Notes: generated by a model not told the origin, from the letters alone. 64,000 nucleotides of DNA from Kitasatospora kifunensis (GCF_014203855.1 NZ_JACHJV010000001.1:1612001-1676000); one strand, 5' to 3'. Positions 12,176 to 21,683 are shown, counted from the first letter of the stretch. Made by a program: numbers and translations.

Positions 12176-13069
12176 ATGTCTGATGATCTTTCGATGGTCG
12201 CGCCGCGCCGGTCCGCCGAGGGCGGGCTGCTCTTCGAGGGGCTCACCTACGCGGTGGTGCCCGGGTTCCGGCCGCTCCTGCTCGACCTGCACCTGCCGCC
12301 GACGCCGGCCGACGGCGCCGCGGTACCGCTGGTGGTCTGGGTACACGGCGGCGGCTTCCAGTTCGGCGACCGTCGCTACCCGCCGGAGACGGTGGCGCCC
12401 GGGGCGCTGTGGGCGGCGCTGACCGGGGCCGGGATCGCGGTGGCGACGATCGACTACCGGCTCTCGGGCGAGGCTCGGTTCCCGGCCCAACTGACCGACG
12501 TGACGGCTGCGCTGGCGTTCCTGCGGCGCAACGCGGCGGCGCTGGGGCTCGATGGCGGGCGGATCGCGCTGTGGGGCGAGTCGGCGGGAGCGGCGCTGGC
12601 GGCGCTGGCCGCGTTCGCGTCGGCGCAGCCGGCGGGGGCGGGTGCGAGTGAGTCGGTGGGGGGCGCGGGTGACTCGGCGGCGGGTGCGGGTGGCTCGGCG
12701 GCGGTGGCCGCGGTGGTGCTCTGGTACCCGATCACCGACCTGTTGGCCCGCTCGCCGGACCAGGCGGACTCCAGCGAGGGCCGGCTGCTCGGCGGCGCGC
12801 CGCGCGAGCTGCCCGAACTGGCGGCGCAGGGCAGCCCGGTGGCGCAGGTGCCCGCCAACCCTCCGCCGGTGCTGCTGATCCACGGACTGGCCGACGTGAC
12901 GGTCCCGAGCGAGCACAGCCGGCGGCTGTACGAGGAACTGCTGAAGGCCGGCGGCCGCGCCGAGCTGCGCCTGGTGCCCGGGGCGGCGCACATCTTCGAG
13001 GGATGTCGCGAGGTGCCGTCCCTGGTGGCCGAATCCGTGGCCTTCCTGGCCCGCGAACTGGGCTGCTGA
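12176..13069 (+). CDS. Alpha/beta-hydrolase, HSL/BD-FAE-type esterase
   Basis: A 297-residue serine hydrolase. The oxyanion motif HGGGF lies near residue 58, the nucleophile elbow GESAGA near 137, the acid in HGLADVTVP near 240 and the catalytic His in GAAHIFEG near 270. A Gly/Ala/Ser-rich low-complexity insert sits at about 155-180, just after the nucleophile. The natural ester substrate is unknown. The ATG at 12176 follows the previous stop by 5 bp, suggesting one transcript. A strong bidirectional hairpin follows the stop. Confidence 0.88.
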   Translation: MSDDLSMVAPRRSAEGGLLFEGLTYAVVPGFRPLLLDLHLPPTPADGAAVPLVVWVHGGGFQFGDRRYPPETVAPGALWAALTGAGIAVATIDYRLSGEARFPAQLTDVTAALAFLRRNAAALGLDGGRIALWGESAGAALAALAAFASAQPAGAGASESVGGAGDSAAGAGGSAAVAAVVLWYPITDLLARSPDQADSSEGRLLGGAPRELPELAAQGSPVAQVPANPPPVLLIHGLADVTVPSEHSRRLYEELLKAGGRAELRLVPGAAHIFEGCREVPSLVAESVAFLARELGC

Positions 13070-13094
13070 ACAAGGGCCCGGGCTGTTGAACGGA

Positions 13095-13124
13095 AGGGTC
13101 CGCCGGCGCCGTCCGGCGGACCCT
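13095..13124. terminator. Bidirectional hairpin terminator
   Basis: A perfect 12-bp stem (13095-13106 with 13113-13124) and 6-nt loop between two convergent genes. The arm AGGGTCCGCCGG recurs in the long inverted repeat at 19817-19976. Confidence 0.8.
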
Positions 13125-13132
13125 CTCGGCGC

Positions 13133-13759
13133 TCAGTTGAAGTCGAGCTCGCCGGTGCGAGTGCGCTTCAGCTCGAAGAAGTTCGGGTACCCGGCCAGCA
13201 GGCGGGCACCGTCGAAGACCCGCAGGGCCTCCTCGCCGCGCGGGATGGCGGTCAGCACGGGGCCGAAGAAGGCCACCCCGTCGATGTGGATGGTCGGGGT
13301 GCCGACATCCTCACCGACCGGGTCCATGCCCTCGTGGTGGCTGCGCTTGAGCGCCTCGTCCCAGTCGGTGCTGTTCGCGGCCGCGGCCAGCTCGGCCGGC
13401 AGGCCGACCTCGGCCAGCGCCTGCGGGATGACCTCGGAGAAGTCCTTGTTGCCCTCGTTGTGGATCCGGGTGCCCATCGCGGTGTAGAGGTCGCGCAGGA
13501 CCTTGGGGCCGTGCTGCTCGGCGGCCGCGATGCAGACCCGGACCGGGCCCCAACCGCGCTCCAGCAACTCCTTGTACTGCTCGGGCAGCTCCTCGCGGCC
13601 CGAGTTGAGCACGGACAGGCTCATCACCCGGAAGTTGAGGTCCAGGTCACGGTACTGCTCCACCTCCAGGATCCAGCGGGAGGTGATCCAGGCGAAGGGG
13701 CAGAGCGGGTCGAAGTAGAAGTCGACCTTGGTCTTCGGGTTCTGCTCGGAAGTCGTCAT
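13133..13759 (-). CDS. DsbA-like mycothiol-dependent reductase (Rv2466c-type)
   Basis: A 208-residue thioredoxin-fold protein of the DsbA/HCCA-isomerase group. The active-site region [16 protein letters not shown] lies at about residues 14-29. Rv2466c, a mycothiol-dependent nitroreductase/oxidoreductase, uses a CxxC motif at this place; here the second Cys is Ala (CPFA), so any chemistry must be monothiol. The helical insertion and the cis-Pro-like segment [15 protein letters not shown] near 165 are present. mshC at 18524 fits a mycothiol-using cell. Confidence 0.82.
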   Translation of the reverse strand: MTTSEQNPKTKVDFYFDPLCPFAWITSRWILEVEQYRDLDLNFRVMSLSVLNSGREELPEQYKELLERGWGPVRVCIAAAEQHGPKVLRDLYTAMGTRIHNEGNKDFSEVIPQALAEVGLPAELAAAANSTDWDEALKRSHHEGMDPVGEDVGTPTIHIDGVAFFGPVLTAIPRGEEALRVFDGARLLAGYPNFFELKRTRTGELDFN

Positions 13760-13934
13760 GGGCCCAACGATAGGACGCTGACCTGCTGATCGACAGACCG
13801 ATCCGGCATTTGTCCGGCGGCTGCCAGAGGACCAGTAGCTGACGGGTCGTCAGCTGCCCGGTGGACATCGGCCGGGTGGCGGCTAACGGACAAAACCAGT
13901 TGCCGACGGCCGCACCGGCTGTTGAGCTGGCCGG

Positions 13935-14711
13935 ATGGACGCTGCAGAGGTACTGGCCAGATACGACCGCGAGGCCCGTCAGGAGATGCCGCCGGACGGA
14001 CCGCAGGCGGTGGTCGAGCGGGTCGGTCCCGTGGTGCGGCAGGACGGCGGGGAGCACGGGTGGAGCGCGGTGCTCTGGTCGGACCTGGACGAGCAGAGCG
14101 CGGATGCCGCGATCGCCGAGCAGGTGGCGTACTTCGGCGCACTGGGCCGCGAGTTCGAGTGGAAGCACTACAGCCACGACCGGCCCGCCGACCTGGCCGA
14201 CCGGCTGCGGGCGGCCGGCCTGGTCCCCGAGCCGACCGAGACGCTGATGGTGGCCGAGGCCGCCGCGCTGACCGGCGAGGTCGAGCTGCCCGAGGGGATC
14301 CGGCTGCGCACCGAGACCGACCGGACGGGCATCGAGCTGCTGGCCCGCGCGCACGACCGGGCCTTCGAGAACGACGGCTCGCACCTCGTGCGGCGGCTGC
14401 TGGACCAGTTGGCCGAGGCGCCGCAGAGCCTGGCGGTGGTGGTCGCCCTCGCAGGGGACGAGCCGGTCTGCGGCGCCCGGTTGGAGATGCTGCCCGGCAC
14501 CTCCTTCGCCGGCCTGTGGGGCGGTGGCACCGCACCCGAGTGGCGCGGGCGCGGGCTCTACCGGGCGCTGGTGGCGCACCGCGCGCGGCTGGCACTGGAG
14601 CGCGGCTACCGCTACCTCCAGGTGGACGCCTCCGACCAGAGCCGCCCCATCCTGGCCCGCCTCGGCTTCACCCCGCTCAGCGTCACCACGCCGTTCATCT
14701 ACCAAACGTGA
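13935..14711 (+). CDS. GNAT-family N-acetyltransferase
   Basis: A 258-residue protein with the acetyl-CoA-binding signature EWRGRGLYRALVAHRARLA near residue 200 and the C-terminal strand AILARLGF-like motif RPILARLGFTPLS. The first 110 residues form a separate region of the kind found in long actinobacterial GNAT proteins. The acceptor substrate is unknown. The ATG start is used; its stop runs into a degenerate tandem repeat. Confidence 0.85.
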   Translation: MDAAEVLARYDREARQEMPPDGPQAVVERVGPVVRQDGGEHGWSAVLWSDLDEQSADAAIAEQVAYFGALGREFEWKHYSHDRPADLADRLRAAGLVPEPTETLMVAEAAALTGEVELPEGIRLRTETDRTGIELLARAHDRAFENDGSHLVRRLLDQLAEAPQSLAVVVALAGDEPVCGARLEMLPGTSFAGLWGGGTAPEWRGRGLYRALVAHRARLALERGYRYLQVDASDQSRPILARLGFTPLSVTTPFIYQT

Positions 14712-14808
14712 GCACTGCCGAGGCGTGAGCATTGGCCAGCCGTTGAGCTTCGGCCCAACCGTGAGCCTTGACCCAGCCGTGAGCCCCGACCCAACCGTGA
14801 GCCTTGGA
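14708..14808 (+). repeat. Degenerate ~18-bp tandem repeat
   Basis: About five imperfect copies of a unit around GTGAGCCTTGACCCAGCC, alternating CAGCC and CAACC ends, start within the GNAT stop codon and fill the gap before the SGNH hydrolase. Confidence 0.75.
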
Positions 14809-14843
14809 CACGCAATGAGTTCGCACGGATACCATGCGTGTCC

Positions 14844-15671
14844 ATGAGCTCTCTGTGCCGCCGCACGAGCCGCCGCGGGTTGGCCGCTCTCGCCGTACTG
14901 CCCCTGCTGCTGGTGGCCGCCGCACCGCGCGCGGCGGCCGCGCCGATCGGCTATGTCGCGCTCGGCGACTCCTACGCCGCCGGGGCCGCGGCCGGCTCCT
15001 ACGATCCGGCCAGCGGCGACTGCCTGCGCAGCACCCGCGCCTACCCCGCCCTGTGGGCCGCCGCCCATCCCGGCGGCGCGTTCACCGACCGCGCCTGCTA
15101 CGGGGCGACGACCGAGGACGTGCGCACCGGCCAGCTACCCCAACTGCCGCCCGGCACCGGCGAGGTGACACTGACCGTGGGCGGCAACGACCTGGGCTTC
15201 TCCGACGCGGTGGTCGACTGCCTGCAGCCGCTGACCACCGAGGGCAAGTGCACCGCGGCGCTGGACCACGGCGCCCAACTGCTGCGCGACACACTGCCGG
15301 GCCGGTACGACCAGCTGCTCAACGCGATCGAGCAGGCGGCGCCGGGCGCCCGGCTGGTGGTCACCGGCTACCCGCACCTGTTGCAGGCGAAGGCGGCCGG
15401 CGCCTGCTGGGCGGGCACCGAGGCACGCCGCACCCGCTTCAACCAGCTGACCGACCAGGTCGACGAGCTGATCCAGCGGCAGGCAGCCGCCCACCACGCC
15501 AAGTTCGCCGACCCGCGGGCCGCCTTCGAGGGACACGGCGTGTGCGCGCCGGCCGGCGCCGAGTGGATCACCGGCATCGTGCTCCTGAACCTCCAGGAGT
15601 CCTTCCACCCGACCGTCGACGGGCAGGCACACGGCTATCTCCCGGTGGTGGCGGACGCCCTGGGCGGCTGA
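14844..15671 (+). CDS. Secreted SGNH/GDSL-type lipase/esterase
   Basis: A 275-residue secreted hydrolase. The N-terminus has paired arginines (CRRTSRRG) and a hydrophobic core ending at AAAAP, giving a signal peptide with possible Tat character. Block I is GDSYAAG with the catalytic Ser near residue 40, block III is GGNDLGF near 115, and the C-terminal SFHPTVDGQ near 255 holds the catalytic His. It resembles secreted Streptomyces SGNH lipases. I prefer the ATG at 14844; a GTG at 14838 is an alternative, and neither has a strong ribosome binding site. Confidence 0.9.
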   Translation: MSSLCRRTSRRGLAALAVLPLLLVAAAPRAAAAPIGYVALGDSYAAGAAAGSYDPASGDCLRSTRAYPALWAAAHPGGAFTDRACYGATTEDVRTGQLPQLPPGTGEVTLTVGGNDLGFSDAVVDCLQPLTTEGKCTAALDHGAQLLRDTLPGRYDQLLNAIEQAAPGARLVVTGYPHLLQAKAAGACWAGTEARRTRFNQLTDQVDELIQRQAAAHHAKFADPRAAFEGHGVCAPAGAEWITGIVLLNLQESFHPTVDGQAHGYLPVVADALGG

Positions 15672-16007
15672 CGGGCTGCGGTCGGCCTCGCCGTAGCGTC
15701 GTCCCGCCCCCCGCGCTCGTGGGGCGACACCCGCGGTCGTGGGGCGATGCCCGCGATAACCAGTGGCACTCGTGCGGCAGGCGGCCGAAACTGTCCGCAC
15801 GCTCGTCCTGACGGCCCCGGTGGGCCGGTGGCCCGTCGGGATCGGCGCGCTTCAAAGCCCGTAGGCTGGGCAGGTAGGGTCCGTGGAACGGAGCGTTCCA
15901 CGTGAGGAGAGCAGTCGGCAGCCGGTCGGCCGCAACTGCCCGCAGGGTCGCCGTGAGCCGGCCCGCGGCCAGCAAACGCGGCCGGGCCGGCCGGAGGGAG
16001 ACGCTGG
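15672..16007. other. Intergenic spacer
   Basis: 336 bp without a convincing gene. It contains two copies of a GTGGGGCGA-type motif near 15718-15750. Next to the following gene is a GGAGGGAG ribosome binding site. It probably carries the PAC2-gene promoter; no clear -35/-10 pair could be assigned. Confidence 0.5.
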
Positions 16008-17147
16008 GTGATCGAGCTGGAAGATGTTCCCGAGTTGATCGACCCGGTCATGGTCTGTGCCTTCGAAGGCTGGAACGACGCGGGCGACGCCGCCTCCACG
16101 GCGGTCGGGCAACTGGACGAGACCTGGGGCGGCAAGGTGTTCGCCGCCCTGGACGCGGAGGACTACTACGACTTCCAGGTCAACCGGCCCACGGTCTGGT
16201 TGGACGGCGGCGTGCGCCGGATCACCTGGCCGACCACCCGGCTCTCGGTGGTCCGACTGACCGAACCGACGCCCCGGGACCTGGTCCTGGTGCGCGGCAT
16301 CGAGCCGAGCATGCGCTGGCGCTCGTTCTGCAACGAGCTGCTGGCCTTCGCCCACGAGCTGGGTGTGGAGCTGGTGGTGATCCTGGGCGCGCTGCTCGGG
16401 GACACCCCGCACACCCGCCCCGTGCCGGTCAGCGGCGTCACCTCGGACGCGGAGCTGGCCCGCCGCCTGGACCTGGAGGAGAGCCGCTACGAGGGCCCGA
16501 CCGGCATCGTCGGGGTGCTCCAGGAGGCTTGCGCGCACGCGGGCGTGCCCGCCGTGACGCTCTGGGCCGCGGTGCCGCACTACGTGGCGCAGCCGCCGAA
16601 CCCGAAGGCGACGCTGGCGCTGCTGAACAAGCTGGAGGACCTGCTCGACCTGCGGATCCCGCCCGGCGAACTGGCCGAGGACGCCCGGGCCTGGCAGCTG
16701 GGCGTGGACCAACTGGCCGCCGAGGACAGCGAGGTGGCCGAGTACGTGCAGCAGCTCGAGGAGGCCCAGGACACCGCCGAGCTGCCGGAGGCCAGCGGCG
16801 AGGCGATTGCCCGGGAGTTCGAGCGCTATCTGCGCCGCCGGGACAACCAGGGGCCGACCGGCGAGAAGCCGGTGGCCGGACGGGCGATCGCGGAGCGCGG
16901 GGCGGATGGCCCAGGAGCCGGGCCGAGCACCTCGGGCACCGAGTCGCAGGCACCGGAATCCGTCGCTGGTGAACAGCGCGCGGAGGACGGCGAGAAGAAC
17001 GGCGACGACGGCGCGCAGAGCTCCGGCCCCGAGGGGCCGGCTGACACCGGCACCGATGGCGCGGGCACGAATGGCGCGGGCGCGGACGGCTCCGACGGCA
17101 AGGGCGCGGACGGCAGGGGCGCCGACGGCCGCGGCAGCACCCGCTGA
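16008..17147 (+). CDS. PAC2-family protein
   Basis: A 379-residue protein of the PAC2 (proteasome assembly chaperone 2-like) family, widespread in actinobacteria and of uncertain biochemical role. Conserved features are AFEGWNDAGDA near residue 18, YYDFQVNRP near 52, LVRGIEPSMRW near 95, and the LGALLGDTPHTRP segment near 127. After about residue 290 the sequence is low-complexity Gly/Ala/Asp/Ser with repeated GADG units. The GTG start at 16008 is supported by GGAGGGAG 8-15 bases upstream. It is followed by an exceptionally strong hairpin. Confidence 0.9.
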   Translation: MIELEDVPELIDPVMVCAFEGWNDAGDAASTAVGQLDETWGGKVFAALDAEDYYDFQVNRPTVWLDGGVRRITWPTTRLSVVRLTEPTPRDLVLVRGIEPSMRWRSFCNELLAFAHELGVELVVILGALLGDTPHTRPVPVSGVTSDAELARRLDLEESRYEGPTGIVGVLQEACAHAGVPAVTLWAAVPHYVAQPPNPKATLALLNKLEDLLDLRIPPGELAEDARAWQLGVDQLAAEDSEVAEYVQQLEEAQDTAELPEASGEAIAREFERYLRRRDNQGPTGEKPVAGRAIAERGADGPGAGPSTSGTESQAPESVAGEQRAEDGEKNGDDGAQSSGPEGPADTGTDGAGTNGAGADGSDGKGADGRGADGRGSTR

Positions 17148-17168
17148 CGGAGCGTCAGCGAAGGACAG

Positions 17169-17223
17169 CTGGTGGCGGTCGATGACCGGCGTCGGGCAGC
17201 CGCCGGTCATCGACCGCCACCAG
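17169..17223 (+). terminator. Perfect 23-bp hairpin terminator after the PAC2 gene
   Basis: Arms 17169-17191 and 17201-17223 are exact reverse complements over 23 bp with a 9-nt loop. No T-run follows. It isolates the PAC2 gene from the downstream slipin gene on the same strand. Confidence 0.85.
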
Positions 17224-17294
17224 TCCACCCGTCAGGACCGATACCTGTCAAGGGTCTAGACCATTTTCCGCCATAGCGGTCGCCCCCGCTTTCA

Positions 17295-17330
17295 CCTCGG
17301 CTCCCTCGGCTCCCTCGGCTCCCTCGGCGC
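17295..17330. repeat. 9-bp tandem repeat, four copies
   Basis: Four copies of CCTCGGCTC (the last ending CGC) between the terminator and the slipin gene. Confidence 0.8.
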
Positions 17331-17458
17331 CCGCAGCCGGCTCGCCGCCCGCCGCGCCGGCCCGCCCCAGCCGTCCCAGGCCGCCTCAGGCCCTCTCGGC
17401 CGCCCCAACCGCGGAGTACCGTGGAGGTTCGGAGCGGTGCGGGCCGAGGTGATCAGCG

Positions 17459-18493
17459 ATGTTGATCCTGGATGCGATTGTGGGGGCGGTGGGCGGACTC
17501 GCCGCGCTCAGTGCGGCCTGGGCGGCGCTGAGCATCCGGGTGGTGCAACAGTTCCAGCGCGGCGTGGTGTTCCGCTTCGGCAAGGTTCGCAAGGAGATCC
17601 GTGACCCCGGCCTGGTGATGCTGATGCCGGTGGCCGACCGGATCCGCCGGGTGAATGTCCAGATCATCACCATGCCGATCCCCGCCCAGGAGGGCATCAC
17701 CCGCGACAACGTGACGGTCCGGGTGGACGCGGTGGTCTACTTCCGGGTGGTCGACCCGGTGCGCGCCACCGTCAACGTGCAGGACTACCAGTTCGCGATC
17801 TCCCAGGTCGCCCAGACCTCGCTGCGCTCGATCATCGGCAAGAGCGAGCTGGACGATCTGCTGGCCAACCGCGAGCCGATCAACCAGGGTCTGGAACTGA
17901 TGCTGGACAGCCCCGCGCTCGGCTGGGGCATCGAGATCGACCGGGTGGAGATCAAGGACGTCGCGCTGCCCGAGTCGATGAAGCGCTCGATGGCCCGGCA
18001 GGCCGAGGCGGACCGCGAACGGCGGGCCCGGATCATCACCGCGGACGGCGAGTTCCAGGCCTCCAAGCAGCTCTCCGAGGCCGCCGCGATCATGAGCGCC
18101 ACCCCGGCGGCGCTCCAACTGCGGCTGCTGCAGACGGTGGTGGAGGTGGCGGCCGAGAAGAACTCGACGCTGGTGCTGCCGTTCCCGGTCGAGCTGCTGC
18201 GGTTCCTGGACAGCTCGACCAAGAGCCAGGAAGCACAGCGCGACGCGGCCACGACCGACCGCCCGGCGACAGCACCCGCGCCTGCGGCGGACGCGCCACC
18301 GGTGTTGGACGTGCCGCCCGTTCCACCTGTGGTGCTGCCACCGGTGGAGATCCCCGGCCAGGAGGCGCTGGAACTGGGGGTGCCGGGATCCAACGGCCGC
18401 CATCCGGCCTCGGTCCCGGGCTCCCCCGGCTACCCCAAGGGCATGGGCGGTGGCCCGCCGCGCCCACCGGGCGGCGGCGGGCCCCAGGAGTAG
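17459..18493 (+). CDS. SPFH/band-7 slipin-family membrane protein
   Basis: A 344-residue stomatin-like protein. One N-terminal transmembrane helix (about residues 3-25) precedes the SPFH core: QRGVVFRFGK, GLVMLMPVADRI, DNVTVRVDAVVYFRV, and the ALPESMKRSMARQAEADRERRARI coiled coil near 175-200. Such proteins form large membrane-microdomain oligomers. The C-terminal 80 residues are Pro/Gly-rich with no recognisable fold. No NfeD partner gene adjoins it. ATG start. Confidence 0.92.
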   Translation: MLILDAIVGAVGGLAALSAAWAALSIRVVQQFQRGVVFRFGKVRKEIRDPGLVMLMPVADRIRRVNVQIITMPIPAQEGITRDNVTVRVDAVVYFRVVDPVRATVNVQDYQFAISQVAQTSLRSIIGKSELDDLLANREPINQGLELMLDSPALGWGIEIDRVEIKDVALPESMKRSMARQAEADRERRARIITADGEFQASKQLSEAAAIMSATPAALQLRLLQTVVEVAAEKNSTLVLPFPVELLRFLDSSTKSQEAQRDAATTDRPATAPAPAADAPPVLDVPPVPPVVLPPVEIPGQEALELGVPGSNGRHPASVPGSPGYPKGMGGGPPRPPGGGGPQE

Positions 18494-18523
18494 CCCCGGC
18501 TCAGAGTGAGCAGTAGCCCTGAC

Positions 18524-19753
18524 TCAGAGCGCCACACCCAGCAGGGCGTCCACCGTGCGCGAGACCAGGCCGGGCGCGCCGGTGTCCGCACCGCCGGTGG
18601 CGGCCTGCTGCTCGGCCCAGCGGTCCACTGCGGCCAACGCGGTGGGCGCGTCCAGATCATCGGCGAGCGCGGCGCGCACCTCGGCGAGCAGCTGCTCGGC
18701 CGACGGCCCGTCCGGGCGGGAGACGGCGGCGCGCCAGCGGGCCAACCGCTCCACCGCCTCGTCCAGCACGGTCTTGGTCCACTCCCAGTCGGCCCGGTAG
18801 TGGTGCGAGAGCAGCGCCAGACGGAGCGCGGCCGGGTCCACCCCCTCGCGACGCAGGGTGGAGACGAAGACCAGGTTTCCGCGGGACTTGGACATCTTCA
18901 GGCCGTCCAGGGCGACCATGCCCGCGTGCACGTACGCCTTCGCGTACGGGTGGACGCCGGTGGCGGCCTGGGCGTGCGAGGCGCCCATCTCGTGGTGCGG
19001 GAAGACGAGGTCGCGGCCGCCGCCCTGGATGTCGAAGGACATGTCCAGGTACTCCAGCGCGATCGCCACGCACTCGATGTGCCAGCCGGGCCGACCGTGG
19101 CCCAGCTCGGTGTCCCAGGCCGGCTCGCCCTCGCGGGCGGCCATCCAGAGCAGCGCGTCCAGCGGGTGCCGCTTGCCGGGCCGCTGCGGGTCGCCGCCGC
19201 GCTCGCCGAAGATCGGCAGCATCTGCTCGCGGCTCAACCCGGAGACCTCGCCGAAGCGCGGGTCGGCCTCGATGGAGAAGTAGATGTCGCCGTCCAGCCG
19301 GTAGGCGGCGCCGCTCTCCAGCAGCTTCTGGACCAGCGGGACGATCCACGGGATCGACTCGACCGCACCGATGTAGTGGGCCGGCGGCAGGATCCGCAGC
19401 GCCGTCATGTCCTCGCGGAAGAGCGCCGTCTCGCGCTCGGCGAGCTTGGTCCAGTCCTGGCCGGTGGCGACGGCGCGCTCCAGCAGCGGATCGTCCACGT
19501 CGGTCACGTTCTGGACGTAGTGGACGTCGTGACCGGCGTCCCTCCAGACCCGCTGGATCAGGTCGAAGGCGTTGTACGTCGCGGCGTGGCCCAGGTGGGT
19601 GGCGTCGTACGGGGTAATGCCACAGACATAGAGGCGGGCGGTCGGGCCACTCGGCACGACCTCCCGGATCGTGCCCGCGACGGTGTCGTGGATACGCAGG
19701 GGGAGTCCCTGACCAGGCAGGGCGGGAACCTCGGAGGCGGGCCAGGCATGCAT
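18524..19753 (-). CDS. mshC: Cysteine:GlcN-Ins ligase MshC (mycothiol biosynthesis)
   Basis: Ligates cysteine to GlcN-inositol in an ATP-dependent step of mycothiol synthesis. It is a cysteinyl-tRNA synthetase-like protein of 409 residues without the anticodon-binding domain. The zinc/HIGH region is [16 protein letters not shown] near residues 42-57, and the KMSKS loop is LKMSKSRGN near 290. I place the start at the ATG at 19753 because the following residues MHAW...LPGQG match the usual family N-terminus; the frame is open further upstream to 20065 without family similarity. It heads toward the slipin gene, and upstream lie a large inverted repeat and the SCO1664-family gene. Confidence 0.96.
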   Translation of the reverse strand: MHAWPASEVPALPGQGLPLRIHDTVAGTIREVVPSGPTARLYVCGITPYDATHLGHAATYNAFDLIQRVWRDAGHDVHYVQNVTDVDDPLLERAVATGQDWTKLAERETALFREDMTALRILPPAHYIGAVESIPWIVPLVQKLLESGAAYRLDGDIYFSIEADPRFGEVSGLSREQMLPIFGERGGDPQRPGKRHPLDALLWMAAREGEPAWDTELGHGRPGWHIECVAIALEYLDMSFDIQGGGRDLVFPHHEMGASHAQAATGVHPYAKAYVHAGMVALDGLKMSKSRGNLVFVSTLRREGVDPAALRLALLSHHYRADWEWTKTVLDEAVERLARWRAAVSRPDGPSAEQLLAEVRAALADDLDAPTALAAVDRWAEQQAATGGADTGAPGLVSRTVDALLGVAL

Positions 19754-19816
19754 GAAAATGACTCTAACCTTGCGATCATTTGAAAGGCTAACCAGTGTGC
19801 GGAATCGGCTGAAATA

Positions 19817-19976
19817 AGAGGGTCCGCCGGTAGGGGGCTGGACGAAGGAGCGGCGTCCGGGCCGAGTCTGGGCGGCGCCGACGAAGGAGTCCATGCGGAG
19901 CATCGGCGACTGAGGAGAAGCCGTCCAGGCGACAGCCCGGGCGTCGCGACGCCAGCCCCCTGCCGGCGGACCCTCT
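19817..19976. repeat. 160-bp element bounded by 25-bp inverted repeats
   Basis: Arms 19817-19841 and 19952-19976 match as reverse complements at 24 of 25 positions, enclosing 110 bp. The ends carry the motif GGGTCCGCCGG also seen in the terminator at 13095. It lies in the gap upstream of mshC and has no coding content. It could be a MITE-like element, an RNA hairpin or a terminator of the SCO1664-family gene. Confidence 0.7.
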
Positions 19977-20034
19977 GGGTTGCTCAGGGCCGACACGGCA
20001 CCCGTCGGACCGGCACCCGCCAGCCCCACGCTCG

Positions 20035-21042
20035 TCAGACCGGCGGCCACGGGATCGAGGGCCACTCCTGCGAGGGCACCGGATGCCGTCCGCTGCGCAG
20101 CAGACCCGCCACCCGCTCGCCGGTGGCCGTCAGCTCAGCCTGCGTCAGATGCGGCCGTAGCCGCTCCCCCAGTGCGCCCGACAGCTCGGCCCGCAGGCGG
20201 CCCAGCATGTCCACCGCCTCCTCGGTCAGCGGCTGCTCGGCCCACCCCCAGAGCAGCGTGCGCAGCTTGCCGGAAACCGCGAAGGTCACACCGTGGTCGA
20301 TCCCATAGATCCGGCCATCGGCGGCCGACAGCAGGTGGCCGCCCTTGCGGTCGGAGTTGTTGAGCACCGCGTCGACCACCGCGAGCCGGCGCAACCGCTG
20401 GTCGTCGAGGTGGACCAGCAGCGCGGTGCGCTCCTCGCCGACCTGGGCCTCGACGATCGGCAGCCAGCCTGCCTCTGGCCCGGCCGGGTCCTGCAGGGCG
20501 AGCAGCGGCGCCGCCTCGGGGTCGGGCTCGACCCAGAGCTGCACCATGCCGATGCCGTAGTGGCCCTCGCGCAGCACGGTCGGCGGGATCGGCGCCCAAC
20601 CGGTGGCGGCGGCCAGTTCATAGGCCGCCACCTCGCGCCCGGCCAGCGTCCCGTCCGGGAAGTCCCACAGCGGGCGCTCGCCGGCCACCGGCTTGTAGAT
20701 GCACGGAGCCGAGACGCCGTCGAGGGTGACCGAGCAGTAGAGCGCGGCGTTGGAGGCGTCGGTGATCCGGCCGTGCACGGTGAGCGTGCCGGAGCGCAGC
20801 AGCTCCAGCGCGGCGGGGAGATCGGCGGCCAGCGCGGCGCTGGTGGCTGGGTCGGCGTCCGGTATGCCCTGGGCGCTGTCCATGTCCCGGCCGTCGTCCA
20901 CGTCCTGGCCGCCGTCCATGTCCTGCGCGCCGTCCTGGTCCGCCGGGCCGTCCTGCTGCGGACCGTCCCCGGCGACGGTGTCGGTCGGGCTCTTCGGGTA
21001 CTGGTCGGCGTTCAGCGCTTGTAGCCGTTCTGACGCGGGCAC
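20035..21042 (-). CDS. SCO1664-family protein (PI3/4-kinase-like fold)
   Basis: A 335-residue member of an actinobacterial family conserved beside mshC. The central part has kinase-like features: [28 protein letters not shown] near residue 93, [15 protein letters not shown] near 225 and YGIDHGVTF near 248, comparable to catalytic and DFG-like loops of phosphatidylinositol-kinase-type proteins. The first 60 residues are an Asp/Gly-rich repeat (variants of QDMDG). The GTG start lies within the end of the DUF3090 gene (31-bp overlap), with GGAGGG six bases ahead of it, which implies translational coupling. Substrate unknown. Confidence 0.88.
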   Translation of the reverse strand: MPASERLQALNADQYPKSPTDTVAGDGPQQDGPADQDGAQDMDGGQDVDDGRDMDSAQGIPDADPATSAALAADLPAALELLRSGTLTVHGRITDASNAALYCSVTLDGVSAPCIYKPVAGERPLWDFPDGTLAGREVAAYELAAATGWAPIPPTVLREGHYGIGMVQLWVEPDPEAAPLLALQDPAGPEAGWLPIVEAQVGEERTALLVHLDDQRLRRLAVVDAVLNNSDRKGGHLLSAADGRIYGIDHGVTFAVSGKLRTLLWGWAEQPLTEEAVDMLGRLRAELSGALGERLRPHLTQAELTATGERVAGLLRSGRHPVPSQEWPSIPWPPV

Positions 21043-21587
21043 AGGTGGCCCTCCGGGTCCAGCGGCAGGTTGCAGAACGGGCAGGGCTTGCGCCCGGCCG
21101 CCACCAGGTCGAGCGCGCGCTTGGCGAACACCCTGGCCATCGCGCCGGTCAGCCGCACCCGCAGCATGTCCGGGCCGTTCTCGTCGTCCTCGAAGGCCAG
21201 CTCAGCCTCAGCATCCTCGGCGTCCTCCGGCCCCTCGATCACCGCCTGGGCCTCGACCACCAGGTAGCCCTCGGTGCTGTCCCAGGCCAGCGCCATGGTG
21301 CCGACCCGGAACTCCTGCTCCAGCGGCAGGTCCAGCGGCGCGGTGTCGACCAGTTCGGCCGGCGCCATGGCCGGGATCGGCGCCTGTCCGCCGCTGCGCC
21401 GCAGCGCCTCGTCCAGCACCTCCTCGACCCGCTCGGCGAGCGCCGCGACCTGCGTCTTCTCCAGCAGCACACTGGTGATCCGGCCACGCGCGCTGGCCTG
21501 CAGGAAGAACGCCCGCGAGCCGGGCTGGCCGACGGTGCCGGCCACGAACCGCTCGGGCTGGTCATAGAAGAAGACCTGTCGGGGCAC
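21012..21587 (-). CDS. DUF3090-family protein with C-terminal zinc-ribbon motif
   Basis: A 191-residue protein opening with PRQVFFYDQPERFVAGTVG and having LLEKTQVAALAERV near residue 40, typical of DUF3090. The C-terminus has [18 protein letters not shown], a likely zinc-binding CxxC...C cluster. No biochemical function is established. It overlaps the downstream SCO1664-family gene, and a histidine phosphatase lies upstream on the same strand, the usual three-gene neighbourhood of this family. Confidence 0.92.
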   Translation of the reverse strand: MPRQVFFYDQPERFVAGTVGQPGSRAFFLQASARGRITSVLLEKTQVAALAERVEEVLDEALRRSGGQAPIPAMAPAELVDTAPLDLPLEQEFRVGTMALAWDSTEGYLVVEAQAVIEGPEDAEDAEAELAFEDDENGPDMLRVRLTGAMARVFAKRALDLVAAGRKPCPFCNLPLDPEGHLCPRQNGYKR

Positions 21588-21683
21588 TCTCTCGCTCCGG
21601 GGTGTGTAACGGGTCAGGGGTCAACATTCAGGGGGTTCGGGAGGTTCTGGGGCGCGTCTTTCACCCTACGGCTTCGGCACCGG

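Noticed and set aside
13647..15068. A 473-codon minus-strand frame across the GNAT gene
   Set aside because: It is antisense to a clear acetyltransferase and is rich in Gly, Arg and Pro, as expected for a shadow.
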